Positions 35,071 through 44,795 of a stretch of DNA of 64,000 nt are shown here, in pieces. Within the stretch, counting starts at the first letter, position 1; each line of letters opens with the position of its first letter. A program made the position numbers and the translations under genes. The stretch covers positions 248,001-312,000 of the forward strand of contig NZ_BNJG01000002.1 of the NCBI RefSeq assembly GCF_016587375.1, in the 5' to 3' direction. The notes under the pieces are model-generated. The model made no database searches, was not told where the DNA came from, and saw only the letters and a program-made list of their open reading frames with translations. The stretch is from Ktedonobacter robiniae (GTDB lineage Bacteria; Chloroflexota; Ktedonobacteria; Ktedonobacterales; Ktedonobacteraceae).

Positions 35071-36391
35071 CCACCCACCGTCCACATTCACCCGTCAACT
35101 CCAGGAGCTACGCGCCTCACTGCCACCAGAGGCACCTGATCCCCTGATCGATCCACCGCCCGACGCGTTCCTCCACCTGTGGGAGTGTGCCAGAGCCGCG
35201 GGTATTGTGGTGAGCGAGCTCTTCGTGGTTCGCCAGCCGCTTGATCCTCACGCCGCAGGGGCCTATTCTGTTGAGCATCGTGACATCTGGGTCTGGTCTG
35301 CACCGGAGATGCCAGAAGAGCAGGTCCTGCGCACCCTTCTCCACGAACTGGCTCATGCCCAGTGTCCCCCGAAACTGCCGTATGCCTCATTTGAAGAGGA
35401 GTGGGCAGAAGAACGAGCGACCTGGCAGCGCGCCATTGCCCTGGCACACAGATGGGGTGTGGCTCATCTGTTTCCGGAAGAGACCATAGCAGAGATCTTG
35501 GAAGAGGTGGAGGCGTGTTTGCAGCAGCGCCTCGCCGCCTCTGCCATCCTTGGCAGTACGGATATGGATCGCACCGAACAGGCCCTCAGGCAAATTCGAC
35601 TTGAAGCCCATGCCCGTGGATGGACCGGTCAACTGCTGCATGAGGTCTTAACAGGAACATGCGCTGATCCAGGGTACCTTGGTGAAGTGCTCACCTTTGA
35701 TCGCTGCGTCCTTCACGCGTGCTGGGAAACGGTGCATGAGCCTGAAGCGGATCCCGACCCGGACACGCTCTTTGGCCCCCTCTCCCATCTCCATAACGCC
35801 GCACGGCTGATCCACGCGGTGGAGATGCTCCAACAGGCACTCGCCTCCTGCGCCCGGCAGGAAGAGGCACTGCAAGCACGTCTTGCCAGGCGCTCCTGGC
35901 ACAGGACCACATCGGGAAGCGTATCGTTTGAGCAAAGCCGACAGGTCATACAAGATGAGCCCTCACTGCAAGAGGCTATTGCGCTGGTCAATCAGCTTTG
36001 CTTTGGAGCGCGTGGCTACGCCCTGCGCATGCATTGGCAAGGGTATGAGACCCTGTTCGCCCGGCATGATCAGGGGAGGCAGCCGGCGCACCTCTATTGC
36101 CTTCAGCTCATCTTCACGCCATGGACGGAGGTCCTCACCACCATTGCCCCCTGGATGGACACGGCAGAGCTTCCCCCCTGTGCCCCCAAACCTCCCAGGG
36201 CCATCTGGTTTCTGTTTCCATCCGGGCAAGACACGATCGCGCTTGAGGCGGCCTGGCAACTCTTTGTCCTCTCCTGGGCCAATTGTGCTGCTATCAGCTA
36301 TGAAGGATTCTTCTACACACCTATGCCGCCACTACAAGACAGCGGTGAGCCTCAAAAGGCAATCGCTCTAGAGGGCATGGAAGGCGTATGA
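35063..36391 (+). CDS. Zincin metalloprotease-like protein (IrrE/ImmA-like)
   Basis: This 442-residue protein contains a zincin motif LLHELAHAQ (HExxH) near residue 95 followed about 15 residues later by EEEWAEERATW, which could supply the third ligand. The preceding AYSVEHRDIWVWS strand and helix order match the ImmA/IrrE peptidase layout. The C-terminal 250 residues are helical and unknown. I chose GTG 35063 because GAGGAGGAAC lies just upstream and the start overlaps the TPR gene. Substrate unknown; relatives cleave repressors of mobile elements. Confidence 0.65.
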   Translation: MPNHPPSTFTRQLQELRASLPPEAPDPLIDPPPDAFLHLWECARAAGIVVSELFVVRQPLDPHAAGAYSVEHRDIWVWSAPEMPEEQVLRTLLHELAHAQCPPKLPYASFEEEWAEERATWQRAIALAHRWGVAHLFPEETIAEILEEVEACLQQRLAASAILGSTDMDRTEQALRQIRLEAHARGWTGQLLHEVLTGTCADPGYLGEVLTFDRCVLHACWETVHEPEADPDPDTLFGPLSHLHNAARLIHAVEMLQQALASCARQEEALQARLARRSWHRTTSGSVSFEQSRQVIQDEPSLQEAIALVNQLCFGARGYALRMHWQGYETLFARHDQGRQPAHLYCLQLIFTPWTEVLTTIAPWMDTAELPPCAPKPPRAIWFLFPSGQDTIALEAAWQLFVLSWANCAAISYEGFFYTPMPPLQDSGEPQKAIALEGMEGV

Positions 36392-36414
36392 AAAACGTAC
36401 CAGTGGTACATTAG

Positions 36415-36454
36415 CACGCAAGACGGCGCCTCGTTGAAGGCGCCGTCTTGCGTG
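36415..36454. terminator. 16-bp perfect stem hairpin
   Basis: CACGCAAGACGGCGCC pairs perfectly with GGCGCCGTCTTGCGTG around an 8-base loop, between two plus-strand genes. No T-tract follows; it resembles the other strong hairpins in this island. Confidence 0.6.
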
Positions 36455-36474
36455 TGCTCTGGAGAAAGAAACAG

Positions 36475-36978
36475 ATGAAACACAAGAAACATCGCCATAC
36501 CCAGGACCTTCTGAGCACCCCCTGGACGCCGTTTGTCCCGTGTGAGAAAGATCCAAATGATCCTGATTGCGATATCTTTCGCAACAGCCGCTATCAGGTT
36601 CACGTGCGGCGGCTCAAGGCACATGACGGCGGGCCAGATCTGATCCACCTCTCGTTCCGGCGCCTGTATCGCGGAACGTTTCTGCCCTATAGAGATAAAA
36701 TGCGCATTAAGGATGAACTCGTCGGGCCTGAATGCGAAGGCGTCGAGTTGTTTCCCGCTCGCTCACGGGAAGTAGGCACAAGCAACCAGTTTCACCTGTG
36801 GATCATTGATGATCCCACCTTCCGCTTCCCCTTTGGGTTTACCCGGCGCCTGATCACCGAAGCAACCATTGGTGATGCTCGACAAGAGCCATGGCCGGAC
36901 AACGAACGCCCGGCTGATTGTCTTTCCGAAGAAGAAATAAGAGCACTTCTCCAGCAAGAACAACGCAGGCGTTCTTAA
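36475..36978 (+). CDS. Hypothetical protein (DUF7694-like)
   Basis: This 167-residue protein contains YQVHVRRLKAHDGGPDLIHL, RIKDELVGPECEGVELFPAR and NQFHLWIID, which resemble a family of phage and plasmid-associated unknown proteins in which a conserved IKNELVG...E..ELYP...R..D..N.YHLW pattern occurs. I assign this by memory of the pattern only. GGAGAAAG precedes ATG 36475. It is the last plus-strand gene of the island. Confidence 0.6.
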   Translation: MKHKKHRHTQDLLSTPWTPFVPCEKDPNDPDCDIFRNSRYQVHVRRLKAHDGGPDLIHLSFRRLYRGTFLPYRDKMRIKDELVGPECEGVELFPARSREVGTSNQFHLWIIDDPTFRFPFGFTRRLITEATIGDARQEPWPDNERPADCLSEEEIRALLQQEQRRRS

Positions 36979-37569
36979 CACACGCGACAATGCACTGGAT
37001 ACGGCTTCTTCAGAGGCCATATCCAGTGTAAGGGAGAGGCACAATTCAAGAAAGCGCTTTTTTGGAGATAATAATTCTATAAATAATAGAATACCAAATT
37101 TTGGTATTTTCGGACCCTCAAAAAGCTGGGGAGTAAAATGTTGCGTTCGTTCACACACGTGGTCATTGGTTCCATCTCAATCGTATGGTGGTTCATACCC
37201 TTTCGTGGTAAACACAGATGTAGCCCCTGTTCCTTTGAGGTATAGTTGCAGGAAACAGCTATACCTCTTTGATGGAATTTTGGAGTTTAGATAAAATTCC
37301 TATGAAGCTAGACCAGAAGCGGCTTGAGCTATTTCATGGCAAGGACTAGAACAATGCGACTCCAGAGCTTTTGACTCTCGCTCTTTTTGATAAAAGCTCT
37401 GGTTTTTAGAACGGATGCCCCAAGCAGTCAGCACAACCTGGGACGCTCTTGCGGGATTGACACAAGCGCTTGCTGCACGGATGCGGCGAGATATTCTGAT
37501 CTTACACTATCCCGCAATCATTTCTTGTAAATAAACAGATGTTTGAAGTTTTATGGTGTTGCAGCCAGC
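36979..37569. other. Convergent intergenic region with hairpins
   Basis: No gene is seen. Structures include AATACCAAA/TTTGGTATT near 37,090, GAGGTATAG/CTATACCTC near 37,238-37,266 and a clear terminator at 37362-37407. It separates the plus-strand island from the minus-strand defence operon. Confidence 0.5.
37362..37407 (+). terminator. Rho-independent terminator between island and defence operon
   Basis: CCAGAGCTTTT pairs perfectly with AAAAGCTCTGG across a 19-base loop and is followed by TTTTT. It is oriented to stop plus-strand transcription coming from the island. Confidence 0.75.
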
Positions 37570-40500
37570 TTAAAGATCTCCCGCAGTTTTCGTAGCTCCT
37601 CCGTGCAATGTCACTCTAGGTCGTAATCGTATTTTTACCGCTTTTTGACTAAAAAGTGGTTCAGTTGCTTTATTTGCCCAAATATATGCCTCACCGGGTT
37701 TGAGCAAAGCTAATTGTCCAGAAGTTAACTCGTTTAACGCAACTACCGATTTCTGGATATGCTTTAGCCAGCTGGGTGAATTAAAGCGATGCAGTAGAAT
37801 GATCGAAGACAGTTCAATTACAGTGCCAGGTAAAGATAATGGATCTTGAGAAGCGATTAAAACCGAAACACCTTGGTGGCGCATTTGTCGAATTACGCTC
37901 ACGACTTGGTTGGTCAGTTCGCTCCCCGTCATATACTTATGAGCTTCGTCAAAGACAATCAGTTTATTGAGATGATTCTCATCATGTGTCCCGACACCAG
38001 CAAAGATAGTAAGCATAACGACAAACAAACCAAGTGCTTGATCTTTACGGATAAGCTCGTCACGCAAGTCTACGATGATCAAACGTCCGGCTTTGAGATG
38101 GTCGGCCAATGGAGTTGCAGTGTCAGAGATATACTCCGCTGCAAAATCCAGGCGCATTTCCGCCAGATCTTTTTGAGCATCGTTGAGCCGCGAAGTGAAT
38201 ATACCTTTTCTCACATTTTCGATGGTAAGGTTATTTCGGTACTCACGCATGATTTTGTTGATTTGCGTAATATAAACGGATTGATTATCAACTGCGTTCA
38301 TCAGGAATAACCAATCGCGTACTGTTAGTTCGTTTGAGCGGAAAGAGATAGGTTGTACTTCAACATCAGGGAACTCTCTGCGCCGCGCCGCAACTTTATC
38401 AGCAGAAGTTAAGATCAGCACATCTGATAGCGCGGCTGCTTCAGCGCCAAACTCCACGCGTAAACGCTGCAGCTCTTCCTCTCGGTTATTAGGTTGAACC
38501 ATAGAAACAAATTCAGGCGCATAATCCTGTGACTCGTGATAATGGAAGATTACCGTTGCTAAAGGATGAGGCAGGCGATTCACTCCTGGAGAGTATTGAG
38601 TTGCCATCTCAACAACAGTCCCTATAGTGTAACTCTTCCCAGCTCCTTGTACTCCAAAGAGGCTAATCGTATTGACGCCATTCAAGTCCAGCCCGATAAT
38701 CCTACCACCACCACTACCTAGCACACCATACTGTGGAGTCATGCGGGTATCGCCAACTAACACATCAATAATGGGCTCTTGTCCCTCTAGTATAGCAGAT
38801 GACGCAGGCGCCGGATCATTGTTCACCGCTGCCGCACTGCTGGAAGATAGTTCTGGATCAAGAGCTAGAGCTTTTTCTGCCATTGAATTAGTCAATGACT
38901 CACCAACGGAAGCCTCCACCGACGGCTCGAATGGCTTGGACAACAAGCCCGGCTCCTCCTCTTTCCTTGATATCCTTGGGTCGGCTAAGTGCTTTGTTTC
39001 CGGTACGTTCGTAGGGGCATCTTTAGAAGTAGCCCCATTGCCGCGGCTCAATGCTCGTGCACCAAAAGATGTTGTGGTGAGAGCACTACGAATAGAGTTA
39101 AAACTAGGATCTCGTTGCATAGCAGAAAAGGATTGGCTCGAGAGTATGGGAATACTTTCCGCCTGCTCAACATACATTGATATGAAATTAAGAGAGCGTA
39201 GTCCTTGTTGTACCATCCGGCTAATGTATTCTGTTCCAATGAAATGAAAGGTAACATTTGCATTCGTTGTCTCTTTCAAAGAAGCCGAACTCAAATCGAA
39301 GATAAGGCCACGGCTCACAAATTGTAGAGCATACCCCTGATCTAAAGAGATAAAAAAGTCAGACATCTGTTCTGCTATCTCAGACTCAATCAGTCCATAC
39401 CGTAGGGCGCGTTTCAAATAGAAATCAAGCAGTGTGATCAACTCTTTGGTTCGCACTTCTCTCTCCAGAAGAGGCCGCCGAGGATCAAAGCGATCTTGCA
39501 ACACTCTTTGGGTATTTGTAAGTTGCTCTTCGATCTCATTTTCCAAGCCGTGCTCAGCCCCATAACGGCGCGATTTGACTTCCAAGAGGTGAAAGACCAT
39601 GACGCGCTTTTCTGGCTCAACTTCTACCATAAGCAAATCGCTACGCCGTCTGGAAAATCCTGGATCTTGATGAAAAAGATTTATATGGGCATCCAGTGGA
39701 ATAACCACGCGATTTCCCAACAAGCCATACTGCTCCAGAAATAAGCGTGCAAGAGCTAAGCTAATAACTTCATCTGCCAATTTAGGAGCAGCTAGCAACC
39801 TCAGCGTCAACGGGCCTGACAGTGAACGCAATAAGCGGAAAAAAAGCAACTCTTGACTTTCTCCCTCATTGATCCCATACCGTTCCAAGACTGGGCCAAG
39901 GATATTTACAACCTCATCAGTCGCCTGAGTGGTAAGCATTAAGTGTTCTCCTGTTGCCTCCAGGTATTCTGGAGCGAAGTCGAGCACAAAAACTGGGCGA
40001 TCGAGCTCAGGCGCGCTATCAAAATATTCCAGACCTAGATTGCTATCTACTATCAATACCCAATCAGAAGCAGTATGAACTTGATAGAGTAAACTTTTTT
40101 CGTCCAGGTCAAGGGTAAGGCAAACAGTTGGGCGCAATGGTATTTGGGCGCTCTTTGTACAAAGCAAGGATTGCAAATGCGCAAATTGAGTGAGTACATC
40201 TGCCAATTGACGCGAAGCATCCGGAACGGCACTCAATTCTCTGGCTTGCCCTGGACGGAGTTGGTGCAACCATGCCAGATTACCCTGTTTATTGTTAAAC
40301 CAAGTGACAGGTTCCTGGATCAGACCATGGAGATAACTTGAGCGCCCCTTTTCAAGCGCGTTCTCTAGTGAGACACTTGCAGGAAAAACGTTGAGGAGCA
40401 GGCTTATGTGTGCCGCAAAACGTTCCGGGTTTTCTTTGAAATCGCTGAATTGATTGCGGGCAAAACGTAATTTTGGGAAGAGCAAATTCCGGCTCGTCAG

Positions 40501-43134
40501 GGTAAACTCATCTTGTGTTTCCGATACTTGCCGATTAGGGCTCAACAAATCTTCCAAAGCTCCCCCAATATCATCTAAAATACCGCTTTCACTGAACAAT
40601 TGAATCTGATACTTTAAATGCTGAGTCGGATATTTGGCATCTGGTCTCCCTTTCTGCAACTCCACCAATGCATCTGCAATTAGATGCGCGTCTCCAGGAT
40701 TAAAAACGTTCAGCTTGAGTGTAGAGACATAAGGATGCTGCTCCAGGTAGTGTCTGAGTTTTTTTGCCAATTCGTCCACGCGGATGCTGCTGCTTGATGA
40801 CATATGCGTTTGTATGCCAAGTGATGAGACCAAGCGTGAACGGATTGAGCGGCTGTCATGTATATTTGCTGGTAGATAAAGCTGCCAGAAAGGGGTGAGT
40901 GAGCCGTTATCAAGATAAAATTGATCAGCCGTATCTAACAACAGTTGTGGAAGATAACGTGGAGTGAGTTGACGCAAGTAATTAATAACGGCTGAGGAAA
41001 ACAGGCTCCTGGGATTGTCAGCCTCAAACGCATTACCGAGCCATGCTTCAGCCAACCGTTGGTGTTGTAAATGCCACCAGAGGCGCAAAGGGTGTGTTGG
41101 GGCAAGCAGACGTATCGCTACCTTACTATTCATACCATGCTCGATCGTCGCCTGCACTACATCGATATCCAAGGCAACCAACAATTCGCTTTGGAGGCTA
41201 GATTGTCTATCCATATCACTCAGTGATGTAAGATCTTTGGATATCCTGCTCAACCAATTCCGATAGCTGGCAAAATACTGTTCTATTTCGTCAGCTAGAG
41301 GAAGCAGACTTATAGTAGCGATGAGCAGGCCAGCTGCCGAAGGTGTAGAAAGTTCTTGCTCGGCAATCTCCGCGTCGATCTGCTCCATACTTGAAATGGC
41401 ATATAGCAGACGGCGGCGGGCTTCCTGAAAGTCCGGTGGTATATATATTTTTTCACGTTCAGTAGTGCGGCGCCCCTTTATGCGGGGCGATGGGCCATTA
41501 TGCTCCGATAAATCAAGGGTCCATCGTCCCAGGGGATCTTCGAGTGTGAGTGTACGTCGCTCAATATCTGCTAGCACGCCGCTCAAAGGCAAACTATAAC
41601 TGTTATTAGGGCCAAAACGCACATTAAAAATTTCTTCTACCGCATGCCCACGACCGCCCACATGCGCCCAAGATGCCTTCTCTGGCTTCAATCCCTTTAT
41701 CTTAATGGCCATTTCACCACGCCCGACAGAACCTAACAGGCGATCAAGTGCACATAGGTAAGCTTCCTGGTATGAGGTAACGGTCTGGTTGCGTACTGTT
41801 TCGGGGGGATCGATAGTTATGCTGTTATCATCAATATACAAAAACTCTTCTGTTTCATTAATCCGTTTGCTGCTAGGATCATGTGGATTACGCCTTACCT
41901 CTGGGTCATTCTCTCTATCTTCCTTATTCAGTAATACGCCATCCATTGTATAAGCACGAACACGTAAGAAATACAGTCCTTCTTCCAGACCCACATCGGC
42001 TACATCTTTGATAGCATGGCTCATCCTCTTAGATGCACCTTTTTTGACTTTCACGCGTCCGCTCTCAAAGAGCACAGATCCAGCGCTATCAACCACTTCA
42101 ACCCTAAAATGATCCAGGTGGTTTATATTTTTGAATTCAGGCTCTGTCTCCCACGAGACAGTAAGATGTTTCGTTTTGATTGGATGAAAGAGTTTGACCG
42201 GAGTTTCACCATTTTGACGCACGGGTAACTTCAGCGGATTCACGTACAAAAGACACTCCGGCTCGGATTTTGCGAAAGGCCAGAGGTCAAATGATAAATC
42301 TTGATGGGCAGGATCAGTTGCGATCACTTTGCCCCACTGTGTAACTTTCTCCAAAGTATATTCTTTAAGAAAACTGTAAAGTTTTGTCTGGATTGAATTG
42401 GGTTCTAGTTTAAGGCGGTAGATGCGAGTCAAGAGTGTCGTACTGGAATCGGTTAATATTTGTCGCGCATGTACATTGCGTTTTATACACGCCTCTAGAT
42501 ATTCGTTGTCGCTATCCTCAGACTCAAATAAAGCACGATCGGGTATAAGATCAAGCTGATAGAGAGAACAACCTATAGCTGTAACTGTCGCTCCATTTTG
42601 CCCTATAGTGAGTAAAAATTTTACTATCTGATCATCGGTTAGACGCCCTCCAAAGTGGGTAACCCGGTCCAGTAGTTTCGTGATTTGCGGCTGAAGAATT
42701 GCTGGTAACTGGGCGAGGACAGCTTTTCGCAAAATCTGACCAAGATTGGTGAAACTAAGATCCGTAAATGTCGAAACGTCAAAAGAGTCTTCCGCGCTTG
42801 TATGTAGGCCAGGTGCAATAAATACCAGTAGAGGCTTGTCCTCCGTATTACGCAGTGCAATGAGTTGCGCCGCCTTAACCTGCCAGGGATGTTCTTTGGT
42901 TTCCTCATCTTTGATAAGGAAACAAATATAGGTGCTCCCGCCCTTGCTCTGATAGAGCCGCTGGGCCAATTCTCGCATAACAGCAATGGGTAGATCGGAG
43001 ATGCGTAGACAGTTACCAGGCGCACTATTCTCTAAGCGCTTCTCAATCTCTTCTGCAGCTTTCTCAGTGAGCAGATGGGAGAATAGGGTAGGGTCCAGGT
43101 CTTGAAACGGTCTATGAGAAAGATCTGTAGTCAC
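37570..43134 (-). CDS. HerA/FtsK-type ATPase of a DptH/MAD8-like class, last gene of the defence operon
   Basis: This 1854-residue protein has a long helical N-terminal part of unknown fold (a beta-sandwich-like segment near 320-420, HLTVSWETEPEF) and a C-terminal HerA-like motor from about 1460. Walker A is GVQGAGKS near 1494-1501, Walker B is LIVFDEAHKYM with D1729 and E1730, and SVLIASQDPLSLP is the sensor/arginine region. Around 1180-1330 a stretch with DLLMVEVEPEKRVMVFHLLEVKSR could be a PD-(D/E)xK nuclease-like core (E-x-K). Size and layout match DptH and MADS MAD8 ATP-binding proteins. The GTG start directly follows the previous stop with GGAGGGG six bases upstream, so translation is coupled. 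Confidence 0.8.
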   Translation of the reverse strand: MTTDLSHRPFQDLDPTLFSHLLTEKAAEEIEKRLENSAPGNCLRISDLPIAVMRELAQRLYQSKGGSTYICFLIKDEETKEHPWQVKAAQLIALRNTEDKPLLVFIAPGLHTSAEDSFDVSTFTDLSFTNLGQILRKAVLAQLPAILQPQITKLLDRVTHFGGRLTDDQIVKFLLTIGQNGATVTAIGCSLYQLDLIPDRALFESEDSDNEYLEACIKRNVHARQILTDSSTTLLTRIYRLKLEPNSIQTKLYSFLKEYTLEKVTQWGKVIATDPAHQDLSFDLWPFAKSEPECLLYVNPLKLPVRQNGETPVKLFHPIKTKHLTVSWETEPEFKNINHLDHFRVEVVDSAGSVLFESGRVKVKKGASKRMSHAIKDVADVGLEEGLYFLRVRAYTMDGVLLNKEDRENDPEVRRNPHDPSSKRINETEEFLYIDDNSITIDPPETVRNQTVTSYQEAYLCALDRLLGSVGRGEMAIKIKGLKPEKASWAHVGGRGHAVEEIFNVRFGPNNSYSLPLSGVLADIERRTLTLEDPLGRWTLDLSEHNGPSPRIKGRRTTEREKIYIPPDFQEARRRLLYAISSMEQIDAEIAEQELSTPSAAGLLIATISLLPLADEIEQYFASYRNWLSRISKDLTSLSDMDRQSSLQSELLVALDIDVVQATIEHGMNSKVAIRLLAPTHPLRLWWHLQHQRLAEAWLGNAFEADNPRSLFSSAVINYLRQLTPRYLPQLLLDTADQFYLDNGSLTPFWQLYLPANIHDSRSIRSRLVSSLGIQTHMSSSSSIRVDELAKKLRHYLEQHPYVSTLKLNVFNPGDAHLIADALVELQKGRPDAKYPTQHLKYQIQLFSESGILDDIGGALEDLLSPNRQVSETQDEFTLTSRNLLFPKLRFARNQFSDFKENPERFAAHISLLLNVFPASVSLENALEKGRSSYLHGLIQEPVTWFNNKQGNLAWLHQLRPGQARELSAVPDASRQLADVLTQFAHLQSLLCTKSAQIPLRPTVCLTLDLDEKSLLYQVHTASDWVLIVDSNLGLEYFDSAPELDRPVFVLDFAPEYLEATGEHLMLTTQATDEVVNILGPVLERYGINEGESQELLFFRLLRSLSGPLTLRLLAAPKLADEVISLALARLFLEQYGLLGNRVVIPLDAHINLFHQDPGFSRRRSDLLMVEVEPEKRVMVFHLLEVKSRRYGAEHGLENEIEEQLTNTQRVLQDRFDPRRPLLEREVRTKELITLLDFYLKRALRYGLIESEIAEQMSDFFISLDQGYALQFVSRGLIFDLSSASLKETTNANVTFHFIGTEYISRMVQQGLRSLNFISMYVEQAESIPILSSQSFSAMQRDPSFNSIRSALTTTSFGARALSRGNGATSKDAPTNVPETKHLADPRISRKEEEPGLLSKPFEPSVEASVGESLTNSMAEKALALDPELSSSSAAAVNNDPAPASSAILEGQEPIIDVLVGDTRMTPQYGVLGSGGGRIIGLDLNGVNTISLFGVQGAGKSYTIGTVVEMATQYSPGVNRLPHPLATVIFHYHESQDYAPEFVSMVQPNNREEELQRLRVEFGAEAAALSDVLILTSADKVAARRREFPDVEVQPISFRSNELTVRDWLFLMNAVDNQSVYITQINKIMREYRNNLTIENVRKGIFTSRLNDAQKDLAEMRLDFAAEYISDTATPLADHLKAGRLIIVDLRDELIRKDQALGLFVVMLTIFAGVGTHDENHLNKLIVFDEAHKYMTGSELTNQVVSVIRQMRHQGVSVLIASQDPLSLPGTVIELSSIILLHRFNSPSWLKHIQKSVVALNELTSGQLALLKPGEAYIWANKATEPLFSQKAVKIRLRPRVTLHGGATKTAGDL

Positions 43135-44793
43135 TTATTTCCCCTCCAAACGATAGCGCGGGCGAATAGTCTGGGCGTTATAGGCATCACTCAGGTCGAT
43201 ATAGAATCCAATTTCGCGCAGGCGATCTTTCAACGCTCGCAGGTTATCCCGATATGCCGCCAGCTCTCGCACGCCGGCTTGCTCAGCCAGCGCCGGTACA
43301 TCCAGGCCGTTAATCACAAACCCATACCGATCTAAGAGCCAACGAACTAACTCATCGATCAAAATAGGGCGCGATCGAAAGTGATTTGGACCATCTTGCT
43401 CCAATACGGCAATCTGCACTAAAACCTCCAGCAATCGGCTCCCAATGTGGAAACGCCGTCCATTTTTACGCGATCGCCCCTGCCGTACTAAACCAGTATC
43501 CTCATTTTTCTGCAATAGAGAATCCAACAATGCTATATGGTACTTTTGGTGAAAAGGAGTACGAATATAGCTCACCACCTCAATAAACATCTCAAAAGGA
43601 GATAACTGCATATCCCGAATCGCATCGATTTCCGACCACTGTGCCTGCTCCTTGGCTTGCTTGCGTGAACTGATGCCAGGGTCGTCGGCATCTTGCCGCT
43701 GGTGATCCAACTCCTGAAACAATGTGTTTAGCCGAAGCTTAAACATGATTTCGAAGTCTGCTGGTGGATTATGATAGGTTGCCAATGCTTCCTGTACAGA
43801 TGCCGGTTCTCCCCGGCGCGAAAAATCGTTATTCAAATAATAGAGAAGCTGATTTACCGTGAAGACAGCTTTAATGTAGTCATTAATGCGTGCGAACTGT
43901 TCTAAAGCATTAGCTTGTGACATCGTAGCCATGGTACTCTGATAGTCATTTCCCATATCTATGAGCAGCAAGGGTTTATATAAACATGGGATCATAAAGT
44001 CATTTTTGGAAGGTCCCAGGCAGTGCTCACAGGTGCCACCTGTGCGCTTGACTTTTACCCAGCCGGGAAGCAAGGAAAACAGACGCAACATATACAACCC
44101 CATGTGAATACCTAGGATGGTTTTAAGATAGTCGAGCATAACGTGGCGAGGCACTACTTCTTGATAAGCAAGCAATCGCCGAACATCATCAGCGAGTAAA
44201 CGCGCGGGCGCCTGAGAGAGCAGGGGTATTAGTAGTTCTTTGTTATCTGAACTTGGTGTATCATGTAAGTCTTTATCTGAAACCAACCGTTTGATCACGA
44301 GGGTATCTAGATCAAGTTGAACGGCCGGAGTCGCTTCTCTCTCTCCAAAACACTCACGCAGGCATTTAATGATATCTGGGTCACCAGCATAGAGCATATT
44401 ATATGCCTGATCTGAACTATTGTAATCACGAGTGTATTTGGTGTTGCGCAGTTTATAGGCATCCAGACTTAAAGGGATGGGGGCGGCAACGGCCTCCTTC
44501 CCTTGTTCGCCACGCGAGACCACATCTATCAGATCGCTCGACAACCATTTTTTTGTAATTTCTGGGTAACCACTTAACCCCTTTTGGGTGTTTGGATCTC
44601 TGGTTAAGCGCTCGTAGAGAGAGTCAATCGTCACCTCGCCGCGCGCTCTGGTGGTCACTGGACGCCGTCCCCCATATTTGATCAACATAAAAAGATTTAC
44701 CAGCATTCGATCTAGATTCACCGCCTTGGCATCGAAATGAGCAATAAGCGGTTTTCTAAATTCTTGTTCTTCTTTGGTTAATTTTATGGGCAT
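43135..44793 (-). CDS. MAD7/DptG-like operon protein of unknown function
   Basis: This 552-residue protein has no catalytic motif that I recognise. It includes a possible zinc site (GGTCEHCLGPSKNDFMIPCL), helical segments, and a C-terminal winged-helix-like part (ILIDELVRWLLDRYGFVING then LRALKDRLREIGFYIDLSDA). Position between the kinase-ATPase fusion and the HerA-type ATPase is the same as DptG between DptF and DptH, and as MAD7 between MAD6 and MAD8. The ATG lies two bases after the upstream stop and the next gene follows with no gap. The role assignment comes from context. Confidence 0.7.
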   Translation of the reverse strand: MPIKLTKEEQEFRKPLIAHFDAKAVNLDRMLVNLFMLIKYGGRRPVTTRARGEVTIDSLYERLTRDPNTQKGLSGYPEITKKWLSSDLIDVVSRGEQGKEAVAAPIPLSLDAYKLRNTKYTRDYNSSDQAYNMLYAGDPDIIKCLRECFGEREATPAVQLDLDTLVIKRLVSDKDLHDTPSSDNKELLIPLLSQAPARLLADDVRRLLAYQEVVPRHVMLDYLKTILGIHMGLYMLRLFSLLPGWVKVKRTGGTCEHCLGPSKNDFMIPCLYKPLLLIDMGNDYQSTMATMSQANALEQFARINDYIKAVFTVNQLLYYLNNDFSRRGEPASVQEALATYHNPPADFEIMFKLRLNTLFQELDHQRQDADDPGISSRKQAKEQAQWSEIDAIRDMQLSPFEMFIEVVSYIRTPFHQKYHIALLDSLLQKNEDTGLVRQGRSRKNGRRFHIGSRLLEVLVQIAVLEQDGPNHFRSRPILIDELVRWLLDRYGFVINGLDVPALAEQAGVRELAAYRDNLRALKDRLREIGFYIDLSDAYNAQTIRPRYRLEGK

Positions 44794-44795
44794 GG

